A stretch of DNA of 64,000 bases from Pseudomonas guariconensis (GTDB taxonomy: Bacteria > Pseudomonadota > Gammaproteobacteria > Pseudomonadales > Pseudomonadaceae). The notes under the pieces are model-generated. The model saw only the letters and a list, made by a program, of their open reading frames with translations, was not told the DNA's origin and made no database searches. The translations under genes and the position numbers were made by a program. Position 1 is the stretch's first letter; each line of letters opens with the position of its first letter. Of the stretch, positions 25,501 through 35,243 are shown one piece after another. The DNA lies in assembly GCF_015680235.1 (NCBI RefSeq), contig NZ_JADLJL010000019.1, positions 31,279 to 95,278 of the forward strand, read 5' to 3'.

Positions 25501-28500
25501 CGCACATCACCGTCGGCATCGGTCAGCGTATAGGTGAACTGTTCTATGCCACTGCCACCACCATGCAGGTTGAAGAAGTCGGGGTCGCTGGTATTGAGTG
25601 TGTAGGTGTAGGAACCATTGGCCGACAGCACCAGGGTGCCGTAGGTGCCCACGAAGGTGCCGGCGGTGATCGGGCCACTCGGGACGCGGTCGGCGCCTTG
25701 GATATCGTTGCTCAGCACATTGCCGGTCAGCGTGGTGTGCTGCTCGGTGGCGGTTTCGAGGTTGCTGTCACCCACGGCAGTCGGCAGGTCGTCGATGATG
25801 TTCACATCGAGGTTGCCGGTGGCCGTGCTGCCGTCGGTGTCGGTAGCCGTTACCGTGAAGCTTTCGCTCAGGCTGTTGGCCTCATTGGCGTTCGGGTGGG
25901 CTTCGTTGTCGGTCAGCGTGTAGCTGTAGCTCACCACACCAGTGCTGGCGTTGTAACCGGTGATGGTGAGGGTGTTGCCCAGTCCCGTCGTGACCGACTG
26001 CGGGAAGCCTGCGACCACGCCGCCGCTGACGACGGTAATGCCACCTACGGTCAGGGTTTGCAGGCCATCCAGCGCCGTGACGGTAAAGGTACCGGTCTGG
26101 GTCAAGGCCGGGGTGTCCGGTGCACTGCCTTCGCCCAGGTTTTTCTCATAGACGGTTAGTTCACCGCCTTGTACGCCCAGACCGTCCAGAGTGACCGGAT
26201 CGTTGAGGTTGGTGACGTTCAGCTCCAACACTGCAGTGCGCACATCACCGTCGGCATCGGTCAGCGTATAGGTGAATTGTTCTATACCGCTGCCACCACC
26301 ATGCAGGTTGAAGAAGTCGGGGTCGCTGGTGTTGAGCGTGTAGGTGTAGGAACCATCGGCAGAGAGCACCAGGGTGCCGTAGGTACCCACGAAGGTGCCG
26401 GCGGTGATCGGGCCACTCGGGACGCGGTCGGCGCCTTGGATATCGTTGCTTAGCACATTGCCGGTGAGCGTGGTGTGCTGCTCGGTAGCGGTTTCGAGGT
26501 TGCTGTCACCTACGGCAGTCGGCAGGTCGTCGATGATGTTCACATCGAGGTTGCCGGTGGCTGTGCTGCCGTCGGTGTCGGTGGCCGTTACCGTGAAGCT
26601 TTCGCTCAGGCTATTGGCTTCGTTGGCAGTTGGATGGGCTTCGTTGTCAGTCAGCGTGTAGCTGTAGCTCACTACGCCAGTGCTGGCGTTGTAGCCGGTG
26701 ATGGTCAGAGTATTGCCGAGTCCCGTCGTGACCGACTGTGGGAAGCCCGCGACCACGCCGCCGCTGACGACGGTAATGCCACCTACGGTCAGGGTTTGCA
26801 AGCCATCCAGGGAGGTGACTGTGAAGGAACCCGTCTGAGTCAGCGCCCCAGCATTAGGGCTGCTACCGTCGCCCAGGTTCTTCTCGTAGACGGTTAGTTC
26901 ACCGCCTTGTACACCCAGACCGTCCAGAGTGACCGGATCGTTGAGGTTGGTGACGTTCAGCTCCAGCACTGCAGTGCGCACATCACCGTCGGCATCGGTC
27001 AGCGTATAGGTGAATTGTTCTATACCGCTGCCGCCGCCGTGCAGATTGAAGAAGTCGGGGTCGCTGGTGTTGAGTGTGTAGGTGTACGCGCCATTGGCCG
27101 ACAGCACCAGAGTGCCGTAGGTGCCCACGAAGGTGCCGGCGGTGATCGGGCCGGAAGGTACTCGGTCGGCGCCCTGGGTATCGTTGCTCAGCACATTGCC
27201 GGTGAGCGTGGTGTGCTGCTCGGTGGCGGTTTCGAGGTTGCTGTCACCCACGGCAGTCGGCAGGTCGTCGATGATGTTCACATCGAGGTTGCCGGTGGCC
27301 GTGCTGCCGTCGGTGTCGGTAGCCGTGACCGTGAAGCTTTCGCTCAGGCTATTGGCTTCGTTGGCATTTGGATGGGCTTCGTTGTCAGTCAGCGTGTAGC
27401 TGTAGCTCACCACGCCAGTGCTGGCGTTGTAACCGGTGATGGTGAGGGTGTTGCCGAGTCCCGTCGTGACCGACTGCGGGAAGCCCGCGACCACGCCGCC
27501 GCTGACGACGGTAATGCCGCCCACGGTCAGGGTTTGCAGGCCATCCAGCGCCGTGACGGTAAAGGTACCGGTCTGGGTCAAGGCTGGGGTGTCCGGTGCA
27601 CTGCCTTCGCCCAGGTTTTTCTCGTAGACGGTTAGTTCACCGCCATTCACGCCCAAACCATCTAAAGTGACCGGGTCATTGAGGTTGGTGACGTTCAGTT
27701 CCAGCACCGCAGTGCGTACATCGCCATCGGCATCGGTCAGCGTATAGGTGAACTGCTCTATGCCACTGCCGCCGCCGTGCAGATTGAAGAAGTCGGGGTC
27801 GCTGGTGTTGAGTGTGTAGGTGTAGGAACCATTGGCCGAAAGCACCAGGGTGCCGTAGGTACCCACGAAGGTGCCGGCGGTGATCGGGCCACTCGGGACG
27901 CGGTCGGCGCCCTGGGTATCGTTGCTCAGCACATTGCCGGTCAGCGTGGTGTGCTGCTCGGTAGCGGTTTCGAGGTTGCTGTCACCTACGGCAGTCGGCA
28001 GGTCGTCGATGATGTTCACATCGAGGTTGCCGGTGGCTGTGCTGCCGTCGGTGTCGGTAGCCGTTACCGTGAAGCTTTCGCTCAGGCTGTTGGCCTCATT
28101 GGCGTTCGGGTGGGCTTCGTTGTCAGTTAGTGTGTAGCTGTAGCTCACCACCCCGGTGCTGGCGTTGTAGCCCGTAATGGTGAGGGTGTTGCCCAGTCCA
28201 GTCGTCACCGATTGCGGGAAGCCCGCGACCACGCCGCCGCTGACGACGGTAATGCCACCTACGGTCAGAGTTTGCAAGCCATCCAGGGAGGTGACTGTGA
28301 AGGAACCCGTCTGAGTCAGCGCCCCAGCATTAGGGCTGCTACCGTCGCCCAGGTTCTTCTCGTAGACAGTCAGTTCACCGCCTTGTACGCCCAGGCCATC
28401 CAGAGTGACCGGATCGTTGAGGTTGGTGACGTTCAGCTCCAACACTGCAGTGCGTACATCGCCGTCGGCATCGGTCAGCGTATAGGTGAATTGTTCTATA

Positions 28501-31169
28501 CCGCTGCCGCCGCCGTGCAGGTTGAAGAAGTCCGGGTCGCTGGTGTTGAGTGTGTAGGTGTACGCGCCATTGGCCGACAGCACCAGGGTGCCGTAGGTAC
28601 CCACGAAGGTGCCGGCGGTGATCGGGCCACTCGGGACGCGGTCAGCACCCTGGGTATCGTTGCTCAGGACATTGCCGGTCAGTGTGGTGTGTTGCTCGGT
28701 GGCGGTTTCGAGGTTGCTGTCACCCACGGCAGTCGGCAGGTCGTCGATGATGTTCACATCGAGGTTGCCGGTGGCCGTGCTGCCGTCGGTGTCGGTAGCC
28801 GTGACCGTGAAGCTTTCGCTCAGGCTGTTGGCCTCATTGGCGTTCGGGTGGGCTTCGTTGTCAGTTAGTGTGTAGCTGTAGCTCACTACGCCAGTGCTGG
28901 CGTTGTAGCCGGTGATGGTCAGGGTATTGCCCTGCGGTGTGGTGATCGACTGCGGGAAGCCCGCCGTCACTCCACCACTGATTACGTTGATGCCTCCCAC
29001 GACCAGCGCCTGCAAGCCATCTGGCGCTGTAATGGTGAACGAGCCGCCTTGAGTCAGCGCCCCAGCATCCGGGCTGCTGCCATCGCCAAGGTGTCTTTCC
29101 TGGACGACCAGCTCCCCACCATTCAGCTCCAGGCCGCCAAGGGTGACCGGGTCGTTGAGGTTGGCGACGTTCAACTGCAATGTCGCCGTGCTGACATCGC
29201 CATCGGCATCGGTCAGCGTATAGGTGAACTGTTCTATGCCACTGCCACCACCATGCAGGTTGAAGAAGTCCGGGTCGCTGGTATTGAGCGTATAGGTGTA
29301 GGAACCATCGGCAGAGAGCACCAGGGTGCCATAGGTGCCGACGAAGGTGCCGGCGGTGATCGGGCCACTCGGGACGCGGTCAGCACCCTGGGTATCGTTG
29401 CTCAGGACATTGCCGGTCAGTGTGGTGTGTTGCTCGGTGGCCGTGGTCGCGTTGCTGTCGGGCGCTGCGGTCGGCAGGTCGTCGATGATGTTCACATCGA
29501 GGTTGCCGGTGGCCGCACTGCCGTCGGTATCGGTCGCAACGACCGTGAAACTCTCGCCCAGGCCGTTGGCACCATTGGCGTTCGGGTGGGTTTCGTTGTC
29601 GATGAGCGTGTAGGTGTAGCTCACCACACCCGTGCTGGGGTTGTAGCCGGTGATGGTCAACGTGTTACCCAGCGCGGTGGTCAGCGACTGCGGGAAACCT
29701 GCCGTCAGGCCACCACTGACCACGGCGATGCCACCCACGGTCAGGTTTTGCAGGCCATCGGGCGCGGCCACGGTGAAGCTGCCGCCTTGCGTCAGTGCAC
29801 CTGCGTCAGGGCTGCTGCCGTCGCCCAGGTTGCGCTCATGGACAGTCAGTTCGCCGCCGTTCACGTCAAGGCCACCCAAGGTGACCGAGTCATCAAGGTT
29901 GGTGACATCGAGCACCAGGGTTGCCGTGCTGGTATCGCCATCTGCATCGGTCAAGGTGTAGGTGAACTGCTCTACCCCAGTGCCACCGCCATGCAGGCTG
30001 ATGAAATCCGGGTCGCTGCTGTTGAGCGTATAGGTGTAGGAACCATCGGCTTTGAGTACCAGGGTGCCGTAGGTCCCGACAAACGTGCCAGCCGTGATCG
30101 GCCCCTGCGGCACACGATCGGCCCCTTGTACATCGTTGGTCAGCACATTGCCGGTGAGCACCTGCTGGGTTTCATTCGCGCTGAGTGGGTTGCCGTCATC
30201 CACGGCCCGTGGCACATCGTCGACGATGCGCACATCCAGGCTGCCGCTGGCCACATCGCCGTCGGCATCACTGGCCTGCACGTTGAAATGTTCCGCCAAC
30301 GCGTTTGCCCCATCTGCCGGAGAATGCCCATGGGCGCCCGTGAGGGTGTAGCTGTAGCTGACCGTACCGGTGGCCGGGTCGTAGCCGGTGATGGTCAGGA
30401 CGTTGCCCAGCCCAGTGGTCAGCGACTGACCTACGCCAGTCACGACGCCACCGGTGACGACATTGATGCCACCGACATTGAGGTTGAACACACCGTCCGG
30501 AGCCAGCACCGTGAACGTACCGGCCTGGGTCAGCAAACCCGCGTTGCTGGCCGACCCCTGGGGCAGGTTGGCCTCGTTCAGAGTCAGCTCGCTGCCGGCC
30601 ACGTCCAGGCCCTGCAGACTCACTGGATTGTCCAAGGCCGGCGGCCGCTCGTCATCGAACCGGATATCGCCGACATCGAGGTCTTCGAATTCGGGGATGC
30701 CGTTGAACCCCGCAGTGGGGAAGCCAATTACCGGATCCACACGGCCGGCGACTTCGGTCAGCAACACGAAACTGTGGCCGCCGCCCAAGGCACCAGGCGC
30801 GTTGCCACTATTGGGCCCGGCTGCAGTCGCTTCGGCGTCCTGGGTTGGGTCGGCGCCGGCAGCGATCGCCTTTTGCAGACGTTGCACATCGCTGAGGTCG
30901 GCCTCGGTAGGAGTCACCGCGTCAGGTGTGTGCACGTGACCTGCCCGATTGGCCAGCAACTGCGGTGTCAACTCCAGGCTGCTGTCGCGTCCCAGGGTGA
31001 GCTCGGCACCATTGCTCAGGCGCACCGCCACCGCTCCGGCGACGCCGGTCTCCAGTTGCTCCCCGGCGAACAGGCGGTCGCCTTCGACCAATAGGCGGCG
31101 GGTGCCGTCGCTGCCAACCGCGAATACCTGACCGACAATCTTGCTGACCACACCGAGTGATTTAGCCAT
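22581..31169 (-). CDS. LapA-type giant RTX adhesin with retention module and VWA domain
   Basis: This 2862-residue type I secreted adhesin starts at 31169 (GGAGGC upstream). Residues 1-100 are a LapA-like retention module ([45 protein letters not shown]). TAAG at 115-118 matches the LapG protease site, followed by [18 protein letters not shown] as in LapA. Residues 181-2045 are seven full and one partial copies of a 246-residue VCBS/Ig-like repeat. A von Willebrand A domain follows with MIDAS DVSGS at 2065-2069. Nonapeptide RTX repeats (GGxGxD) span about 2597-2746 and a secretion signal region closes the protein. By analogy it would be held at the surface and released by LapG when c-di-GMP falls; LapD and LapG are not in this window. 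It resembles MapA-class secondary adhesins more than full-length LapA. Confidence 0.92.
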   Translation of the reverse strand: MAKSLGVVSKIVGQVFAVGSDGTRRLLVEGDRLFAGEQLETGVAGAVAVRLSNGAELTLGRDSSLELTPQLLANRAGHVHTPDAVTPTEADLSDVQRLQKAIAAGADPTQDAEATAAGPNSGNAPGALGGGHSFVLLTEVAGRVDPVIGFPTAGFNGIPEFEDLDVGDIRFDDERPPALDNPVSLQGLDVAGSELTLNEANLPQGSASNAGLLTQAGTFTVLAPDGVFNLNVGGINVVTGGVVTGVGQSLTTGLGNVLTITGYDPATGTVSYSYTLTGAHGHSPADGANALAEHFNVQASDADGDVASGSLDVRIVDDVPRAVDDGNPLSANETQQVLTGNVLTNDVQGADRVPQGPITAGTFVGTYGTLVLKADGSYTYTLNSSDPDFISLHGGGTGVEQFTYTLTDADGDTSTATLVLDVTNLDDSVTLGGLDVNGGELTVHERNLGDGSSPDAGALTQGGSFTVAAPDGLQNLTVGGIAVVSGGLTAGFPQSLTTALGNTLTITGYNPSTGVVSYTYTLIDNETHPNANGANGLGESFTVVATDTDGSAATGNLDVNIIDDLPTAAPDSNATTATEQHTTLTGNVLSNDTQGADRVPSGPITAGTFVGTYGTLVLSADGSYTYTLNTSDPDFFNLHGGGSGIEQFTYTLTDADGDVSTATLQLNVANLNDPVTLGGLELNGGELVVQERHLGDGSSPDAGALTQGGSFTITAPDGLQALVVGGINVISGGVTAGFPQSITTPQGNTLTITGYNASTGVVSYSYTLTDNEAHPNANEANSLSESFTVTATDTDGSTATGNLDVNIIDDLPTAVGDSNLETATEQHTTLTGNVLSNDTQGADRVPSGPITAGTFVGTYGTLVLSANGAYTYTLNTSDPDFFNLHGGGSGIEQFTYTLTDADGDVRTAVLELNVTNLNDPVTLDGLGVQGGELTVYEKNLGDGSSPNAGALTQTGSFTVTSLDGLQTLTVGGITVVSGGVVAGFPQSVTTGLGNTLTITGYNASTGVVSYSYTLTDNEAHPNANEANSLSESFTVTATDTDGSTATGNLDVNIIDDLPTAVGDSNLETATEQHTTLTGNVLSNDTQGADRVPSGPITAGTFVGTYGTLVLSANGSYTYTLNTSDPDFFNLHGGGSGIEQFTYTLTDADGDVRTAVLELNVTNLNDPVTLDGLGVNGGELTVYEKNLGEGSAPDTPALTQTGTFTVTALDGLQTLTVGGITVVSGGVVAGFPQSVTTGLGNTLTITGYNASTGVVSYSYTLTDNEAHPNANEANSLSESFTVTATDTDGSTATGNLDVNIIDDLPTAVGDSNLETATEQHTTLTGNVLSNDTQGADRVPSGPITAGTFVGTYGTLVLSANGAYTYTLNTSDPDFFNLHGGGSGIEQFTYTLTDADGDVRTAVLELNVTNLNDPVTLDGLGVQGGELTVYEKNLGDGSSPNAGALTQTGSFTVTSLDGLQTLTVGGITVVSGGVVAGFPQSVTTGLGNTLTITGYNASTGVVSYSYTLTDNEAHPTANEANSLSESFTVTATDTDGSTATGNLDVNIIDDLPTAVGDSNLETATEQHTTLTGNVLSNDIQGADRVPSGPITAGTFVGTYGTLVLSADGSYTYTLNTSDPDFFNLHGGGSGIEQFTYTLTDADGDVRTAVLELNVTNLNDPVTLDGLGVQGGELTVYEKNLGEGSAPDTPALTQTGTFTVTALDGLQTLTVGGITVVSGGVVAGFPQSVTTGLGNTLTITGYNASTGVVSYSYTLTDNEAHPNANEANSLSESFTVTATDTDGSTATGNLDVNIIDDLPTAVGDSNLETATEQHTTLTGNVLSNDIQGADRVPSGPITAGTFVGTYGTLVLSANGSYTYTLNTSDPDFFNLHGGGSGIEQFTYTLTDADGDVRTAVLELNITNLDNPVTFTGLDITGGELIVYEKHLADGTSPDAGELTQSGSFTVTALDGLDTLTVGGIAVVSGGVVAGFPQSATTDLGNTLTITGYNPSTGVVSYSYTLADNATHPDANGTNNLSESLAVSATDTDGSIANGSIDVTIVDDVPSAVDAERAVSPGQVDSNLLLVIDVSGSMDFASGVPGLTRLQLAKQAINALLDKYDEMGDIKVQIVTFSDGATQESSVWVSLTQAKNIVNGLSAGGATYYDSAVNVAKTAFVASGKLAGAQNISYFFSDGEPTSGHSITADREASWETFLDDNGIKSYAIGLGSGVNEGNLNPLAYDGSTHTDTNSVVVTDLNQLNAVLSGTVLGAPITGSLLSGGELGADGGFIKALVVDGTTYTYDPKANGGEGSYTASGGADHGTFDTATNTFNIKTNLGGTLLVDMDTGDFIYTPPKDTGVTQQENFGFTVSDNDGDPSSATLTVNIYTNTAPVAGADHIITNITGASITVPAEVLLANDSDADNDKLTASPITFDTGFSVKGEGFSVGNGIPVIDFNGTGGSQTNRFKDLPRSAFRGTANSMVAALIVDAFVRDVGASNANDQDVMTVHLKKGETLTLDHDVPTGNLQMFWKDDVGDYQPITDGHFFTASHSGDYSILVRNVTDSNFGSGAEFYKLTMTIDYSNAQNEVYNGTYTTSDGHGGAATGNVDITYQAGSVLTGTDGDNTLLAGAGNDTLHGGLGHDVLVGGSGDDLLYGGGGDDLLIGGPGNDLLDGGAGIDTASYASATGGVTVNLNLTTAQNTGGAGSDTLNGIENLIGSDYNDTLTGNGGDNLLIGGLGNDTLNGGAGNDVLLGGLGDDTLNGGSGNDTFVWQKGEMGHDTVLAFTPGSDRLDLSQLLQGENGTTASLDDYLHFKVSGSGVNVVSTIEVSSVAGAAPTQTIDLAGVDLAQHYGVTAGAGGVVAAGQDTATIINGMLNDHSLKVDTV
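22930..23380 (-). other. RTX calcium-binding repeats of the adhesin
   Basis: Within the adhesin, at least eight GGxGxDxLx nonapeptides in two blocks (about residues 2597-2650 and 2700-2746) are separated by an [15 protein letters not shown] segment. These bind calcium and fold outside the cell after C-terminus-first secretion. Confidence 0.85.
25035..30629 (-). repeat. 7.5 tandem copies of a 738-bp coding repeat
   Basis: The anchor sequence ending each unit's DDLPT/DDVP motif recurs at 25065, 25803, 26541, 27279, 28017, 28755, 29493 and 30231. The spacing is exactly 738 bp each time (246 codons). The central units (about 25.5-29.1 kb) are nearly identical; the outer ones have diverged. Each unit holds two beta-sandwich modules: one with [19 protein letters not shown] and one with [22 protein letters not shown]. 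Confidence 0.95.
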
Positions 31170-31650
31170 GAATCCACGCCTCCATTGCTGCCGACGGGCT
31201 CCTGCAGCCTGAGGCCTGTCGAGGAAGTGCGGATCGGTCCGCCAGGCGCGTGATTGCACAGCGAATCACGACCATTGCCCGACGCTCGACGAGGAACACG
31301 ACAAAACGAGATGGCCAGATGACACATGTCAATAAAATGTCGCCAAATATCATTTTGCCTGTATCCCTGCGCGACTCCCCTGCCCTATGCTGCAAGAAAA
31401 ACGGGAACTTTTCCGAGAGGCCCGAAAAACAACGCCTAGCGCTGAATCACCGGACGACTTGAATAGAACAATGTCCGGTATTTCTTAGACCGCATAAGTT
31501 TTTTTTCGCATAACCCTTATGAAGAAATCTTCTTAGCTTGGCCAGTAAATGTTCTTAGCTGTGTTGTTACAAACCTGAAACGGTTTGATCCTCATTTTTC
31601 GCCATTTTTTTGGCGATTGCAGCACCTTTCAAGTCAGGGAGATGTACCCC
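31170..31650. other. 481-bp divergent regulatory region between the adhesin and its secretion operon
   Basis: This AT-rich region lies between the two start codons. It contains a FleQ-like box at 31328-31341 and a TGACA-CA-TGTCA inverted repeat at 31319-31330. A GAAGA-AA-TCTTC inverted repeat lies near 31520-31535, and a CGCCA-T7-TGGCG hairpin just before the TolC-like gene. Low GC relative to the flanks fits a region with several promoters. No gene is visible. Confidence 0.65.
31328..31341 (+). promoter_or_regulatory. candidate FleQ-binding site
   Basis: GTCAATAAAATGTC matches 12 of 14 positions of the FleQ consensus as I recall it (GTCANTAAATTGAC). FleQ is the c-di-GMP-responsive regulator of LapA-type adhesins and matrix genes in Pseudomonas, so a site here is functionally sensible. 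It lies 159 bp from the adhesin start and 310 bp from the secretion operon. Confidence 0.55.
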
Positions 31651-33024
31651 ATGCGCGTTCTAACCCCCATCACCAGTGCAATCCTGTTGGCCATGGCATG
31701 TTCCAGCGCCCAGGCGATGTCGATCACCGAGGCCGTCCAGAACGCTGTGGACCAGCATCCGGAGATCAGTGCCAGCCGTAACAGCCGGCTGTCCGCTGAC
31801 GAGGATGTGAAATTCGCGCGCGGGGGTTACTACCCGACCGTAGATTTGGTCGCAGGCTACGGTCGCCAACGCTCGGACAACACCAATACCCGAGGCTTCA
31901 ACGCCGATGGCTCGCGCAACCACAACAAGGAAACCCTGACCTATACCCAGTCGGAGCTGCGCCTGCGGCAAATGCTGTTCGACGGTTTCAACACCGCCAA
32001 CGAAGTGGGCCGCACCGAAGCGGTGGCCAACTCACGCGCCTACTACACCCAGGCCACGGCCGAGACCGTGGCCCTACGCGCCATCGAGGTGTACCTGGAG
32101 GTGCTCAAGCGCCGTGAATTGGTGACCCTGGCCAAGAACAACCTGCAGGCACACCTGCGGGTCAACGACCAAATCGGCCTGCGCAGCGAACGCGGCGTGG
32201 GCAGCACTGCGGACCTGGACCAATCCCGTGCCCGCCGTGCCCTGGCCGAGAACAACCTGGACACCGCGGAGGTCGACCTGGCCGACGCTGAGGCCAACTT
32301 CTACAGCGTGGTCGGGCGCATGCCCGACGAGCTGGAAACGCCAGTGACCATCAAGGGCGAGATGCCTACCACCCTGGAGCAAGCGCGCCAGGGCATGCTG
32401 GAGAACAACCCCTACCTGAAATCGGCCCAGGCCGACGTGAATGCCGCCGAGCAGCAGTACGAAGTGGCCAAGTCGCCCTTCTACCCACGCCTGGACGCGG
32501 TACTGGCCACCGGCGCCAACAACAACACCGCCGGCCAGCGCGGCCACGACAATAACGACTGGCAGGCCGGCGTGGAGCTGAACTACAACCTGTTCCGCGG
32601 CGGTAGCGACAAGGCACGCCTGCAGTCCGACGCGCACAAGATCAACCAGGCCATGGACATTCGCAACAATGCCCTGCGCGAGCTCAACGAAAACCTGAGC
32701 CTGGCCTGGAACGCCATGAACAACGCACGCAAGCAGACCCCGACCGCCCGTGAGTACGCCGAGACCACCCAGCGCGTACGCGCGGCCTACCAGGACCAGT
32801 TCGGCCTCGGCCAGCGCACCTTGCTGGATGTGCTCGACAGCGAGAACGAACTGTACAACGCCAACCGCCGCTACACCGAGGTGCGCTACACCGAGGAGTT
32901 CTCGATGTACCGGGTGCTGGCGAACATGGGCGAGCTGCTGAGCAAGCAACGTGTCTCGTTGCCGCCGGAAGCCATTGCCAAGAGCGAAGTACGCAACGAA
33001 GCCCGGTTACCTGACATGCGGTAG
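31651..33024 (+). CDS. TolC-family outer-membrane channel of the adhesin secretion system (LapE-like)
   Basis: This 457-residue protein has a signal peptide (MRVLTPITSAILLAMACSSAQA) and begins its mature part with MSITEAVQNAVDQHPEISASRNSRLSADEDVKFARGGYYPTVDL, typical of type I secretion outer-membrane factors. The two internally repeated TolC halves are visible (LFDGFNTANEVGRTEA and LNYNLFRGGSDKARLQS), with the GLGQRTLLDVLDSENELYNA motif near the end. ATG 31651 is chosen over 31642 because the AGGGAG ribosome-binding site directly abuts the latter. The gene opens the secretion operon. Confidence 0.92.
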   Translation: MRVLTPITSAILLAMACSSAQAMSITEAVQNAVDQHPEISASRNSRLSADEDVKFARGGYYPTVDLVAGYGRQRSDNTNTRGFNADGSRNHNKETLTYTQSELRLRQMLFDGFNTANEVGRTEAVANSRAYYTQATAETVALRAIEVYLEVLKRRELVTLAKNNLQAHLRVNDQIGLRSERGVGSTADLDQSRARRALAENNLDTAEVDLADAEANFYSVVGRMPDELETPVTIKGEMPTTLEQARQGMLENNPYLKSAQADVNAAEQQYEVAKSPFYPRLDAVLATGANNNTAGQRGHDNNDWQAGVELNYNLFRGGSDKARLQSDAHKINQAMDIRNNALRELNENLSLAWNAMNNARKQTPTAREYAETTQRVRAAYQDQFGLGQRTLLDVLDSENELYNANRRYTEVRYTEEFSMYRVLANMGELLSKQRVSLPPEAIAKSEVRNEARLPDMR

Positions 33025-33089
33025 TGTTCGCCCGCGCCAGGCTGTTCGTCCGGAACGGATTCCTCCCCCTGTGGCAGGAGTAGGCCATC

Positions 33090-35234
33090 GTGACCAGTAT
33101 GCAAAGCGCGCAACCGCGCCTGGATGTTGATGATCCGTTGCTCGATGGCCTGCTGATCCTGTGCAGGCTGCATGGCTGCACGGCCAGCCGTGCCGGCCTG
33201 TGCAGCGGGCTGCCCCTGGCCGACCAGCGCCTGCCCCTGGCGCTGCTGCCCCGCGCCGCCGCGCGCGCGGGCTTGCAGGCCAGGGTGCTGCAGCGCGAGC
33301 TGGCCGCCATTTCAACGCTCAACCTGCCGGTGCTGCTGCTGTTGAACGATGGCCGCAGCACGGTATTGCAGCGTTGGGGCGAGGATGGCCGGGCATTGCT
33401 ATTGCCCTGCGAAGCCGACGGCGGTGAACAATGGGTCGAACGCGACGCATTGGAGCAAGCCTACGCCGGCCAGGCGCTGTTCGCCCGCCCGCGGCATACC
33501 CTGGAAAACCTGCGCACGCCGCTGATGCCCCGAGTCGATGCCTGGTTTCGCGACACGCTCAGGCATTCACGCTGGCTGTATGGCGACGCCTTGCTGGCGA
33601 GCCTGCTGATCAACCTGCTGGGGCTGATGGTGCCGCTGTTCGTCATGCAGACCTATGACCGGGTGGTGCCCAACCAGGCCCTTTCGACCCTCTGGGTCCT
33701 GGTGGGCGGGCTGTTCGTCGGCACGGCGTTCGAACTGGTGCTGCGCATGGTGCGCGCCCATCTGCTGGACCAGGCCGGCAAGAAGACCGACCTGATTCTG
33801 TCGGCGACCCTCTTCGAACGCATCACCGGCATGGCCATGAAGGCGCGCCCGGCCACCATCGGCGGTTTCGCCCAGAGCATCCACGACTTCCAGGGCCTGC
33901 GCGAATTCCTCACCGCGGTGACCCTGACCAGCATCATCGACCTGCCGTTCGTGGTGCTGATGCTGCTGGTGATCGGCCTGATCGGCGGCTGGCTGGTGCT
34001 CATCCCGCTGCTGGCCTTCCCGCTGGCCGTGGGCTTCGCCCTGCTCATCCAGGCACGCCTGCGTGACACGGTGCAGAAAAGCCTGAGTCTGGGCTCGGTA
34101 CGCCAGGCCCTGCTGATCGAGACCCTAGACGGGCTTGAGACCCTCAAGGCCTGCGGCGCCGAGAGCGAGCGACAATACCAGTGGGAACACACCAACGGCG
34201 CCATCGCCCGCCTCGACGTTCATGCCCGTAACCTGTCCTCCTTGGCCAGCAACGGCACGCTGTTCATCCAGCAATTCTGCGGCATGGCCACCATCGTCGC
34301 CGGGGTCTACAGCATCATCGCCGGCAACCTCAGTGTCGGGGCCCTGGTCGCCAGCTACATGCTCGGCAGCCGCGTGCTGGCGCCCCTGGGCCAGATCGCC
34401 GGGCTGATCACCCGCTACCAGCAGGCCCAACTGACCATGCGCAGCACCGATGCACTGATGGCCCTGCCCCAGGAACGCCAGGCCGAGCACCAGGCGCTGG
34501 AACACACCACGCTGCACGGCGGCCTGGCCCTCAACCATGTCAATTTCCGCTACCCGGGGCAGAACGCCCTGGCACTGCAGGACGTGCGCCTGAGCATCCA
34601 GCCGGGCGAGCGCATCGGCATCATTGGCCGTAGCGGCTCGGGCAAGAGCACCCTTGCCCGCATGCTGATGGGTTTTCACCACCCGGACGAAGGCCAGGTG
34701 TTGCTCGACAACCTGGACCTGCGCCAGCTGGACATTGCCGATCTGCGCAGCCAGATGGGCTACGTGGCCCATGATCTGCCGCTCTTGGCCGGCAGCCTGC
34801 GCGACAACCTCACCCTCGGCGCACGCCACGTCAGCGACGCGCGCATGCTGGAAGTGGCCGAGCTAACCGGCGTCAGCGAGCTGGCGCGCCTGCATCCACT
34901 GGGCTTCGACCGCCCGGTGGGCGAACGCGGCCAGCTGCTTTCCGGCGGCCAGCGCCAGGCCGTGCTACTGGCCCGTGCATTGCTGCTGGAGCCACCGATT
35001 TTGATCCTCGACGAGCCCACCAGCCACATGGACAACAGCAGCGAGGAGCAATTGCGCCAACGCCTGCTGGCATGGGTGCCAGGCAAGACCGTGCTGCTGG
35101 TCACTCATCGCACATCCATGCTCAGCCTGGTAGATCGCCTGCTGGTGCTGGACAACGGCAAGATCGTTGCCGACGGTCCCAAGGATGCGGTCGTCGACGC
35201 CCTGCGCAAGGGCCGCATCGGCGCGGCGCTCTAG
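33090..35234 (+). CDS. type I secretion ABC transporter, HlyB/LapB-like
   Basis: This 714-residue inner-membrane ABC exporter has an N-terminal C39-like domain (about 1-130, starting LLDGLLILCRLHGCTASRAGLCSGLPL) in which the protease cysteine position is not part of a functional motif, as in RTX exporters. Six helices follow (LLASLLINLLGLMVPLFVMQTYDRVVP...). The nucleotide-binding domain has Walker A GRSGSGKST, signature LSGGQRQAV, Walker B ILILDEPTSHMD and switch His in THRTSM. The start is the GTG at 33090, 9 nt after AGGAG. It should power export of the divergent RTX adhesin. Confidence 0.92.
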   Translation: MTSMQSAQPRLDVDDPLLDGLLILCRLHGCTASRAGLCSGLPLADQRLPLALLPRAAARAGLQARVLQRELAAISTLNLPVLLLLNDGRSTVLQRWGEDGRALLLPCEADGGEQWVERDALEQAYAGQALFARPRHTLENLRTPLMPRVDAWFRDTLRHSRWLYGDALLASLLINLLGLMVPLFVMQTYDRVVPNQALSTLWVLVGGLFVGTAFELVLRMVRAHLLDQAGKKTDLILSATLFERITGMAMKARPATIGGFAQSIHDFQGLREFLTAVTLTSIIDLPFVVLMLLVIGLIGGWLVLIPLLAFPLAVGFALLIQARLRDTVQKSLSLGSVRQALLIETLDGLETLKACGAESERQYQWEHTNGAIARLDVHARNLSSLASNGTLFIQQFCGMATIVAGVYSIIAGNLSVGALVASYMLGSRVLAPLGQIAGLITRYQQAQLTMRSTDALMALPQERQAEHQALEHTTLHGGLALNHVNFRYPGQNALALQDVRLSIQPGERIGIIGRSGSGKSTLARMLMGFHHPDEGQVLLDNLDLRQLDIADLRSQMGYVAHDLPLLAGSLRDNLTLGARHVSDARMLEVAELTGVSELARLHPLGFDRPVGERGQLLSGGQRQAVLLARALLLEPPILILDEPTSHMDNSSEEQLRQRLLAWVPGKTVLLVTHRTSMLSLVDRLLVLDNGKIVADGPKDAVVDALRKGRIGAAL

Positions 35235-35243
35235 GAGGTTCCC

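Noticed and set aside
23316..31094. Long plus-strand frames opposite the adhesin, including one of 681 residues
   Set aside because: They repeat with the 738-bp period and arise because the GC-rich repeat leaves the antisense frame open. Their peptides are Val/Gly-rich repeats without recognisable domains.
31642..31644. ATG 31642 as the start of the TolC-like gene
   Set aside because: It directly abuts the AGGGAG ribosome-binding site; ATG 31651 has normal spacing and starts a better signal peptide.
33090..33480. Active C39 peptidase domain in the type I ABC transporter
   Set aside because: The N-terminal domain has the right size, but I see no convincing Cys-His catalytic pair in the usual motif, and RTX exporters normally lack it.
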